Assembly: GCA_011390535.1 (NCBI GenBank)
Contig: JAABSF010000210.1
Coordinates: 1 to 5,511 of the forward strand
DNA from: Deltaproteobacteria bacterium
GTDB taxonomy: Bacteria; Myxococcota_A; Polyangia; HGW-17; SLPX01
Direction of reading: 5' to 3'
Length of the DNA: 5,511 nt
In this document: one piece after another, positions 1 to 4,673 of the stretch
Numbering within the stretch: position 1 is the stretch's first letter
How the letters are laid out: the number at the start of each line of letters is the position of its first letter
Program-made: the position numbers and the translations under genes
The notes under the pieces: model-generated
Told to the model about the DNA's origin: nothing
Database searches by the model: none
The model's input: only the letters and a program-made list of their open reading frames with translations

Positions 1-20
1 AAGATCGAATAAACAAGCAG

Positions 21-575
21 ATGACCAATGAAATCAAAAAGGTGAAAAAGAGTTACATTCGCTTTGACGGAAAACACACCGGCTGGGACAGTTCGATTGT
101 AGAAGGGCAATTTGCGAAGAACAATGATGAATCCATGCTGGTGGTTATGGAAGATGACCAGCAAAGATTTTTCTTTTTCCACAATAAGAAGCTCTATAAG
201 CAGATGATAGCTTTTAACAGCGACCACCCCAAATATAAGGGGCTCAATTACGGTAAGTTTCTACAGGTGTTGATGCAGGTTTATGGGCAGGGAAAGCCCG
301 TCTTTAAAACTGATGTCGCCGGGGAAAACAAGATGCACCACGTAGAGTGGAAGGGGACCGATGGATATCTGCTCTGGGCTATTGATAACTCTTCTGTCTA
401 CGGAAACTTCTGCCTGGTAGTCATGGATGAGAAGACTCATAAGGTGGTGGCGCAGGGACGTGACGCGGTAAGAAGCTTGAGTCCGAAAAAAGAAGAGCTT
501 GATCCTTTACTCAAGTCGGTGATGAAACCCGAAGAGGAAATTGAAAAAGAAGCTGAAGAGAATCAAGAGCAGTAG
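21..575 (+). CDS. Uncharacterised 184-residue soluble protein
   Basis: I do not recognise this family. The protein has no signal peptide and no membrane segment, so it is probably cytoplasmic. The body (about residues 10-150) mixes beta-type hydrophobic stretches (MLVVME, FCLVVMD) with many aromatic residues, including a run of four Phe near residue 50 (QRFFFFHNKK) and a WKGTDGYLLW segment near residue 110. This suggests a small alpha/beta or beta-rich domain. The last 30 or so residues are strongly acidic and Lys-rich (EEEIEKEAEE), probably a flexible or helical tail. The ATG at 21 is the first in this frame, but no clear Shine-Dalgarno lies before it and the frame stays open to the window edge, so the true start could lie upstream. 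A TAA in another frame at 10-12 may end a preceding gene. It converges on the Nfu gene with a 39-base gap. Sustained codon structure makes it a real gene; its function is unknown. Confidence 0.75.
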   Translation: MTNEIKKVKKSYIRFDGKHTGWDSSIVEGQFAKNNDESMLVVMEDDQQRFFFFHNKKLYKQMIAFNSDHPKYKGLNYGKFLQVLMQVYGQGKPVFKTDVAGENKMHHVEWKGTDGYLLWAIDNSSVYGNFCLVVMDEKTHKVVAQGRDAVRSLSPKKEELDPLLKSVMKPEEEIEKEAEENQEQ

Positions 576-581
576 AGCAAA

Positions 582-593
582 GGGCCCGGGCCC
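582..593. terminator. GC-only perfect palindrome in a convergent gap, possible weak bidirectional terminator
   Basis: GGGCCCGGGCCC is a perfect 12-base palindrome that can fold as a 4-bp stem (GGGC/GCCC) with a CCGG loop. It sits between the convergent stops of the first gene (575) and the Nfu gene (615), where a shared terminator would be expected. Read on the minus strand it is followed by TTTGCTCT, a poor T-tract; on the plus strand there is none. The stem is short, so the terminator role is a guess from position. Confidence 0.3.
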
Positions 594-614
594 GCAAAAT
601 CCATTGCTTCAAAA

Positions 615-857
615 TCAAACTGAGCGCACCTCTTTAACTTCAGGGATATTGGCCTTAAGCTCTTTTTCGATCCAGCCGTGAAGAGTCATAGATGCCATCG
701 GGCAACCGGAGCAAGCGCCTTGTAAGCGTAAGCTAACAGTTCCCTTATCGTCTACTTCTACCAATTCAACATCGCCGCCGTCCATTTGCAGGCCTGGTCT
801 TACCTTTTCAAGTATCTCCAGTACCCGCTCTTTTAGATTTTTTTCATTTTTTTCCAT
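615..857 (-). CDS. Nfu/NifU C-terminal-domain iron-sulfur cluster scaffold protein
   Basis: This 80-residue protein is a stand-alone NifU C-terminal (Nfu) domain. Such proteins bind a labile [4Fe-4S] cluster at a dimer interface and pass it to apo-proteins in the cytoplasm. The family signature is clear: an N-terminal helix leading into RPGLQMDGGDVELVEV (residues 20-35), a beta strand (TVSLRLQG), then the cluster-binding CSGCP motif with Cys49 and Cys52, followed by MASMTL and the C-terminal helix (GWIEKELKANIPEVKEV). Length is typical for the single-domain form; there is no NifU N-terminal or A-type domain. The ATG at 857 is preceded by AAAGGA (868-873) at a spacing of 10 bases, which supports this start. 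It is a single gene, divergent from the decarboxylase genes and convergent with the gene at 21-575. The family is certain; client proteins cannot be inferred. Confidence 0.94.
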   Translation of the reverse strand: MEKNEKNLKERVLEILEKVRPGLQMDGGDVELVEVDDKGTVSLRLQGACSGCPMASMTLHGWIEKELKANIPEVKEVRSV

Positions 858-891
858 TTAAAAAGAATCCTTTCTATATTTGTGAGTTGTT

Positions 892-1107
892 TCAATTTAT
901 CGACGATTGTTCCCAAGTCAAGCAAAGGCCGAAAAATTCCTCCCGACGAATCCTTTTGTGAAACTGAGTTGACTTAAATTCTTGAACTACAGGATGTGAT
1001 GAGATTTTTTTGGTTGTCACATTTCCAATGGGACCATACTTTTCTGTAAGGTTGTTGAGTGTAGCTTCGGTAAAGGTGAGCCCAGAGAGTTGAACGTTGG
1101 TGTGCCC
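892..1107 (-). pseudogene. Possible gene remnant: 71-codon open frame without a good start
   Basis: The gap of 377 bases from 858 to 1234 has no intact gene. On the minus strand a frame is open from just after a TGA (1108-1110) to a TGA at 892-894. Its translation reads like protein rather than random sequence, with parts such as LTFTEATLNNLTEKYG, VVQEFKSTQFHKRIRREEFF and LCLTWEQS. There is no ATG in it; the only usable start is a GTG about 30 codons in. Just upstream, the next frame also reads plausibly (EQLSSYEGTPTFNSLG), so a single frameshift near 1080-1110 could join the two pieces. I cannot name a family. It may be a decayed gene, or chance. The rest of the gap holds only the promoter candidates and a weak long-range complementarity. 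Confidence 0.25.
894..921 (-). promoter_or_regulatory. Candidate sigma-70-type promoter of the Nfu gene
   Basis: On the minus strand a TTGACT -35-like hexamer (916-921) and a TAAATT -10-like hexamer (894-899) are separated by 16 bases. This would start transcription about 30 bases upstream of the Nfu start codon. The -35 matches the consensus in 5 of 6 positions and the -10 in 4 of 6. Called from pattern only. It overlaps the 3' end of the start-less open frame described at 892-1107. Confidence 0.4.
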
Positions 1108-1175
1108 TCATAGGACGACAATTGCTCCCTGACTCACCGTGATTTAAAGTATCTTTAGTATCTTGACAATCAGGC

Positions 1176-1205
1176 TGAAAAGTAATTCTTTTCGCATGGT
1201 AGAAT
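1176..1205 (+). promoter_or_regulatory. Candidate promoter for the decarboxylase subunit genes
   Basis: TAGAAT at 1200-1205 is a good -10 match with an extended TGG just before it (1197-1199). The best -35 at 18 bases is poor (TGAAAA, 1176-1181). A perfect TTGACA lies further up at 1163-1168, but no -10 is found at the right distance from it. Transcription would begin about 20 bases before the OadG-like start at 1235, in front of all three pump genes. Weak call. Confidence 0.3.
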
Positions 1206-1234
1206 CGGTCTGGAATTAACGGAGAGATAGATTA

Positions 1235-1408
1235 ATGGACTTGGAAACATTGTCGAGAGGACTTCAAATTTTCATCATTGGATTCGGAGGTGTTTTTCTG
1301 AACCTTGTAATCTTGATGGGGTCGGTGAAAGCCCTCGCGTGGGGGTTGTCTGTAGCGGAAAAAAAAGCAACAAGCAAGAAAAGCGATGGCGAAAAGAAGG
1401 GCGACTGA
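1235..1408 (+). CDS. oadG: OadG/MmdD-like small membrane subunit of a sodium-pump decarboxylase
   Basis: A 57-residue protein with one membrane-spanning segment at about residues 10-32 (LQIFIIGFGGVFLNLVIL) and a short Lys-rich, charged cytoplasmic tail (AEKKATSKKSDGEKKGD). This is the architecture of the gamma/delta subunit (OadG, MmdD, GcdD) that anchors and assembles carboxyltransferase, biotin carrier and beta subunit in sodium-translocating decarboxylases. The pattern of a glycine-rich helix starting soon after the N-terminus and ending near a Leu-rich stretch is typical. It is shorter than Klebsiella OadG (about 80 residues) and has no His-rich C-terminus. The ATG is preceded by GGAG (1221-1224) at 10 bases. 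The biotin-carrier gene follows after 103 bases and the beta subunit comes next, as in mmdD-mmdC-mmdB. Sequence alone is too short for a strong family call; the context decides it. Confidence 0.82.
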   Translation: MDLETLSRGLQIFIIGFGGVFLNLVILMGSVKALAWGLSVAEKKATSKKSDGEKKGD

Positions 1409-1446
1409 TGCCGCCCCTTGAATAGATATTCTCTAATTATATTTTA

Positions 1447-1466
1447 CATCGACACAATCGTCGATG
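1447..1466 (+). other. Hairpin between the OadG-like and biotin-carrier genes
   Basis: CATCGAC (1447-1453) pairs perfectly with GTCGATG (1460-1466) around a 6-base loop. The hairpin sits 39 bases after the OadG-like stop and 30 bases before the Shine-Dalgarno of the biotin-carrier gene. No T-tract follows, so it is not an intrinsic terminator. It could mark an mRNA processing or stability site that sets subunit ratios. Just upstream, TTGAAT (1418-1423) and TATTTT (1440-1445), 16 bases apart, could be a weak internal promoter. Both roles are inference. Confidence 0.35.
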
Positions 1467-1511
1467 GTGTTATCTGGAACAGCAGTTGTTAGACAAAAAG
1501 GAGTGCAACTA

Positions 1512-1724
1512 ATGGCGAATGTTTTGGCTCCCATGCCGGGAAAAATCATGGAACTGAAAGTTAAGGTCGGAGATTCTATAGAAGAAGATGATCCGGTTGT
1601 CATCTTGGAAGCCATGAAGATGGAGATGCCTGTGGCGTCAACGGCTACCGGTAAAGTAACTGAGATTAAATGTGAAGAGGGTCAGAACGTTGACGGGGAT
1701 GCGGTGTTGGTGGTGATCGAGTAG
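1512..1724 (+). CDS. Biotin carrier (biotinyl/lipoyl-attachment domain) protein of a decarboxylase, MmdC/GcdC-like
   Basis: A 70-residue protein that is a bare biotinyl domain. The biotinylation motif EAMKMEMPV contains Lys36, the expected biotin site, 34 residues before the C-terminus as in the family. The N-terminal half has the APMPGKIMELKVKVGDSIEEDD signature of the first hairpin strands, and the C-terminal half has the matching GKVTEIKCEEGQNV repeat. Carboxybiotin on this protein would shuttle CO2 from the carboxyltransferase (alpha) subunit to the membrane beta subunit. The ATG at 1512 is preceded by AAAAGGAG (1497-1503) at 8 bases; the longer frame from 1464 would put non-homologous residues before the domain and has no such site. 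Unlike Propionigenium MmdC (about 134 residues) or oxaloacetate decarboxylase alpha, it has no N-terminal extension and no Ala/Pro-rich linker. Its place between the OadG-like and OadB genes ties it to the sodium pump rather than acetyl-CoA carboxylase. Confidence 0.93.
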   Translation: MANVLAPMPGKIMELKVKVGDSIEEDDPVVILEAMKMEMPVASTATGKVTEIKCEEGQNVDGDAVLVVIE

Positions 1725-1805
1725 CCGGATGAAGTGTTTTTTCTGAGCGCTCCGGTATAGAAAAGATCAGATAAGTAATCGTTCCTAGAAACGGCGCGTA
1801 GATTA

Positions 1806-1837
1806 GGTTGTGTGTGTTCGTTGGTGTGGTTGTGTGT
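1806..1837 (+). repeat. Direct repeat of a GT-rich 10-mer upstream of the beta-subunit gene
   Basis: GGTTGTGTGT occurs at 1806-1815 and again at 1828-1837, a start-to-start distance of 22 bases, about two DNA turns. It lies in the 197-base untranslated stretch between the biotin carrier and the beta subunit. The spacing would suit a dimeric regulator, but the low complexity of GT runs makes chance likely. Confidence 0.3.
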
Positions 1838-1910
1838 CTTAATTCGGAGAGAAACGAAGCATTTCGACATTTACGCTCCTCGAACTTTCCCGGGGTTTTC
1901 AGCCGGTCCA

Positions 1911-1914
1911 GAGG
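1911..1914 (+). promoter_or_regulatory. Ribosome binding site that fixes a GTG start for the beta subunit
   Basis: GAGG lies 7 bases before the GTG at 1922. It decides between this start and earlier in-frame TTG/ATG-like codons around 1808, which have no Shine-Dalgarno and would add 38 residues unlike the family. Confidence 0.6.
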
Positions 1915-1921
1915 TTTTATT

Positions 1922-3058
1922 GTGGATGAGCTCATACAAGTATTTGATAGAGTTTTGAACCAGACAGGGTTTGTGAATATTGGATGGAGGCAGCCCATTA
2001 TGTGGGGTGTTGCTCTGTTTTTTATTTATTTGGGAATATGGAAAAAGGTGGAGCCGCTGCTGTTGGTCCCGATCGGTTTTGCTGCTTTTCTTGTAAACAT
2101 GCCGGCTCCTGGTGGAGGGCTGTTGGCACCTAATCATGGGTTGTTTTGGTATTTTTTCGAATACGGAATTAGAACCGAGATTATTCCCAGCCTGATTTTT
2201 CTCGGCTTGGGAGCCATGACGGATTTTGGCCCGTTAATCGCCAACCCCAAAACATTATTATTGGGAGCTGCGGCTCAGTTTGGTGTTTACGCAGCTTTCT
2301 TTGGAGCGCTCCTGCTTGGGTTCAGCATCCCTGAGGCTTGCTCTATCGGCATAATCGGTGGTGCTGATGGGCCGACTACGATTTTTACAACAGTGAAGCT
2401 GGCTCCGCATCTTTTAGGAGCCACGGCGCTTGCAGCCTACTCATATATGGCTCTTGTTCCCATAGTACAACCGCCCATCATGAAGTTGATGACTACCAAA
2501 GAAGAGCGCGGACGCACAATGAAGCAGCTTCGGATGGTGAATAAAACCGAGAAAATCATGTTCCCCATCGTGGTCGCTTTTGTTGTATGCCTGTTGGTTC
2601 CGCCTGCAGCCCCGCTCATAGGGATGTTGACCCTGGGAAATCTTTTCAGAGAATGTGGGGTTGTAGCACGTTTGAGTGAGGTAGCACAGAATGCTCTCAT
2701 GAACATTGTGACCATATTGTTGGGAATTGGGGTTGGATCCACAATGTTGGGAGAGAGTTTTTTGAAGGCTAAAGTTCTGGGAGTGTATATGTTGGGACTC
2801 GCCGCCTTTGCCTTTTCTACCTGTGGCGGTCTCTTGTTCGCCAAATTTATAAACTTATTTTTAAAAGAAAAGATGAACCCTTATCTTGGATCTGCAGGTG
2901 TTTCTGCTGTACCCATGGCCGCTAGAGTTGCTCATGTTCAGGGAAACAAGGCCAACCCGAAGTGTTATCTGCTCATGCACGCCATGGGGCCGAATGTGGC
3001 TGGTGTGATAGGTACTATCGTCGCCGCAGGGTTTTTCATCGCGCTTGTTGGGAAATAG
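1922..3058 (+). CDS. oadB: Sodium ion-translocating decarboxylase beta subunit (OadB/MmdB/GcdB family)
   Basis: A 378-residue polytopic inner-membrane protein that decarboxylates carboxybiotin and couples this to Na+ export. With the GTG start the N-terminus aligns with the family: NQTGFVNIGWRQPIMW, then the first membrane helix and KKVEPLLLVPIGFAAFLVNMP. The key residues defined in Klebsiella OadB are all present at a constant offset of 54: Asp149 (D203, in GIIGGADGPTTIF), Tyr175 (Y229, in ALAAYSYMALVP), Asn319 (N373), Gly323 (G377), Ser328 (S382) and Arg335 (R389), the last four in NPYLGSAGVSAVPMAAR. The C-terminal LLMHAMGPNVAGVIG motif is also intact. It lacks the roughly 50-residue insert between the second and third helices of enterobacterial OadB, as MmdB and GcdB do. 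It follows the biotin carrier after 197 bases and ends just before a strong hairpin. The substrate depends on the alpha subunit, which is not in the window. Confidence 0.96.
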   Translation: MDELIQVFDRVLNQTGFVNIGWRQPIMWGVALFFIYLGIWKKVEPLLLVPIGFAAFLVNMPAPGGGLLAPNHGLFWYFFEYGIRTEIIPSLIFLGLGAMTDFGPLIANPKTLLLGAAAQFGVYAAFFGALLLGFSIPEACSIGIIGGADGPTTIFTTVKLAPHLLGATALAAYSYMALVPIVQPPIMKLMTTKEERGRTMKQLRMVNKTEKIMFPIVVAFVVCLLVPPAAPLIGMLTLGNLFRECGVVARLSEVAQNALMNIVTILLGIGVGSTMLGESFLKAKVLGVYMLGLAAFAFSTCGGLLFAKFINLFLKEKMNPYLGSAGVSAVPMAARVAHVQGNKANPKCYLLMHAMGPNVAGVIGTIVAAGFFIALVGK

Positions 3059-3064
3059 ATAAAG

Positions 3065-3086
3065 AGAGCCTGTTTCAACGGGCTCT
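3065..3086. terminator. Strong hairpin after the beta-subunit gene, likely terminator
   Basis: AGAGCCTGT pairs with ACGGGCTCT (one G-T wobble) to give a 9-bp stem with a TTCA tetraloop, starting 7 bases after the OadB stop. No T-tract follows on the plus strand. On the minus strand it is followed by CTTTATCTATTT, so it may also stop transcripts of the convergent thiolase. A role in 3' end protection is also possible. Confidence 0.5.
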
Positions 3087-3157
3087 AGATAGGACATTCG
3101 ATCCCCGTTAACTTTCGGTTTTCGCTCTTTTGAAAAGATAAAAAGAATTGAATTCAG

Positions 3158-3176
3158 ACTTTGGAAGGTCCAAAGT
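3158..3176 (-). terminator. Hairpin downstream of the thiolase gene, candidate terminator
   Basis: ACTTTGGA pairs with TCCAAAGT, a perfect 8-bp stem with a 3-base loop, lying 11 bases beyond the thiolase stop on the minus strand. A T-rich stretch (TTCAATTCTTTTTATCTTTTC) follows in that direction but begins several bases after the stem, so termination may be partial. Confidence 0.45.
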
Positions 3177-3187
3177 TTCGGTGCGGA

Positions 3188-4378
3188 TCAGACGGACTCT
3201 ATAATAACGGAAGCCGCCTCGCCGCCACCAATGCACATAGTAGCGAGACCTGTTTTGGCATCATGCCGTTTCATAGCATATAAAAGGGTGGTGAGTAATC
3301 GAGCTCCGGTTGCACCTATGGGGTGGCCTAGCACAACAGCACCCCCGTGAACATTGATTTTTTCTCTTGGAACCTTCAGCTCTTTTTCAAAAGCCAAATT
3401 TACCACGGCAAAAGCTTCGTTTACTTCCCATAGATCTATGTCTTCAGGTTTTTTATTGGATAGCTCAAGGAGCTTCTTTGTGGCTTTGACAGGCGCTGTG
3501 GTAAACCACTCGGGAGCTTGCGCCGCAGAGCAGAAATCCCCCATTTTCGCCATAGGCTTCAAGCCCAGTTCTTTAGCTTTCTCCTCGGACATGAGTATAA
3601 GAGCAGCTGCACCATCATTGATGGAAGAAGCATTAGCAGCGGTTACAGTTCCGTCTTTCTTAAAAGCCGGTCTTAAACTCGGGATCTTGTCGGGTTTGGA
3701 ACGTGCGATCCCCTCGTCTGTCTTCATAACTATGGGATCACCTTTTCTTTGTGGAATTGTGATTGGGACGATCTCGTCATCGAACCATCCTTTATCTCTC
3801 GCCTCAGTGGCTCGACGGGTGCTCTCAATGGCAAACTCATCCTGAGCTTCACGGCTCAGCTCATACTTTTCAGCGCAAAGCTCAGCAGCGACACCCATAT
3901 GGAAATCATTGTATGGATCCCACAGACCATCAAAAACCAGGCCGTCGATGACCTGTTTGTTGTTCATGCGCATTCCCCACCGGCCGTCCGGTAGGTAGTA
4001 CGGTGCGCTGCTCATGGATTCCATACCGCCGGCGACGATTACGTCGGCGTGACCCAGCATGATCGCTTGGGCGGCCAACATCACTGATTTGGCACCCGAG
4101 CCGCAGACCTTGTTTACTGTCATACACTCTACTTTTTGGGGGAGGCCTGCATACATGCTCGCTTGTCTCGCGGGGGCCTGCCCTTGCCCTGCAGGCAACA
4201 CACAACCCATTATGCACTCATCGATTATTTCTTTGTCAATTCCGGCTCTCTCTACGGCCGCTTTGATGGCTTCGGCTCCCAATTTCGGTGCGGGGATTTT
4301 ACTCAAGGTTCCTCCAAAAACTCCGACTGGGGTCCTGGCTGCGCTGACTATGACAACGTCACGAATGGTTCTGCTCAC
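3188..4378 (-). CDS. Acetyl-CoA C-acetyltransferase (biosynthetic-type thiolase)
   Basis: A 396-residue cytoplasmic thiolase catalysing 2 acetyl-CoA <-> acetoacetyl-CoA + CoA, or thiolysis of a longer 3-ketoacyl-CoA. The catalytic residues are intact: nucleophile Cys92 (VNKVCGSGAKSV), His352 (GHPIGATGAR), Cys382 (CIGGGEAAS) and the NEAF motif at Asn320. The segment DGLWDPYNDFHMGVAAELCA, with His161 in HMG, and GGMESMSSAPYY are typical of acetoacetyl-CoA thiolases (AtoB, ThlA, PhaA) rather than FadA. Length fits the family. I chose GTG at 4378 because AAGGAGG (4385-4391) stands 6 bases before it and the thiolase fold starts at once (RTIRDVVIVSAARTPVG); the in-frame ATG at 4429 would add 17 unlikely residues. 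It converges on the pump genes, so it is not in their operon, but both point to acyl-CoA metabolism. The glycosyltransferase gene lies 242 bases upstream on the same strand. Confidence 0.96.
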   Translation of the reverse strand: MSRTIRDVVIVSAARTPVGVFGGTLSKIPAPKLGAEAIKAAVERAGIDKEIIDECIMGCVLPAGQGQAPARQASMYAGLPQKVECMTVNKVCGSGAKSVMLAAQAIMLGHADVIVAGGMESMSSAPYYLPDGRWGMRMNNKQVIDGLVFDGLWDPYNDFHMGVAAELCAEKYELSREAQDEFAIESTRRATEARDKGWFDDEIVPITIPQRKGDPIVMKTDEGIARSKPDKIPSLRPAFKKDGTVTAANASSINDGAAALILMSEEKAKELGLKPMAKMGDFCSAAQAPEWFTTAPVKATKKLLELSNKKPEDIDLWEVNEAFAVVNLAFEKELKVPREKINVHGGAVVLGHPIGATGARLLTTLLYAMKRHDAKTGLATMCIGGGEAASVIIESV

Positions 4379-4384
4379 GGAAAA

Positions 4385-4391
4385 CCTCCTT
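4385..4391 (-). promoter_or_regulatory. Strong Shine-Dalgarno fixing a GTG start for the thiolase
   Basis: AAGGAGG on the minus strand, 6 bases before GTG at 4378. It is nearly complementary to the 16S 3' end and lies downstream of the competing ATG at 4429, which therefore would place the site inside the coding region. A TATATT (-10-like) stands at 4408-4413 on the same strand, but no convincing -35 was seen. Confidence 0.8.
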
Positions 4392-4430
4392 ATTTTTGTT
4401 TGAAACAATATACTCGAACGGCCCATCAAC

Positions 4431-4673
4431 TTGCTTACAGTTCCATATTACAACTGGATGGCACCGATCAATGTTCTCGCGGGAGTCTATCCGGAAGCGA
4501 TGACCGAGTCAAAGGAGTTTTCAAGCAACATGCAGTTCAGACAGTACAGAGGAGCCCCGCGGCTTGAAAACCGACTGTGGACCAATTTACTGCCTTGGAA
4601 AAAAAATGTGGCAGGCAAGGTCAAGTCAAGCCGTTATGATATGCGGTTATGCGTTTTTGGAGATAATCGATGA
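4431..4673 (+). other. Protein-like open frame in the thiolase-glycosyltransferase gap, unproven
   Basis: The 242-base gap between two minus-strand genes holds a plus-strand frame of 80 codons (TTG at 4431; ATGs at 4458 and 4500). Its middle reads like protein, with stretches such as INVLAGVYPEAMTESKEF, MQFRQYRGAPRLENRLW and NLLPWKKN. No start has a convincing Shine-Dalgarno, and the frame runs about 50 bases into the 3' end of the glycosyltransferase on the opposite strand. I do not recognise a family. It could be a small gene, a gene fragment, or chance. Confidence 0.2.

Noticed and set aside
1075..1139. Riboswitch or structured leader ahead of the pump genes, based on GGTGAG (1075-1080) pairing with CTCACC (1134-1139)
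   Set aside because: Only one 6-bp long-range pairing, no recognisable riboswitch core, and the segment also reads as a possible gene remnant.
1464..1511. Longer biotin carrier starting at 1464
   Set aside because: The start lies inside a hairpin with no ribosome binding site, and AAAAGGAG is well placed for ATG 1512.
1724..1756. Terminator after the biotin-carrier gene (GCCGGA pairing with TCCGGT)
   Set aside because: Six-bp stem with a 21-base loop and no T-tract; too weak to call.
1808..1921. N-terminal extension of 38 residues to the beta subunit from an upstream start
   Set aside because: The extra residues do not resemble the family, no Shine-Dalgarno precedes that start, and GTG at 1922 has GAGG at 7 bases and gives the expected N-terminus.
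3354..3845. Long plus-strand open frame opposite the thiolase
   Set aside because: It is the shadow of the thiolase coding frame; the minus-strand product has all catalytic motifs.
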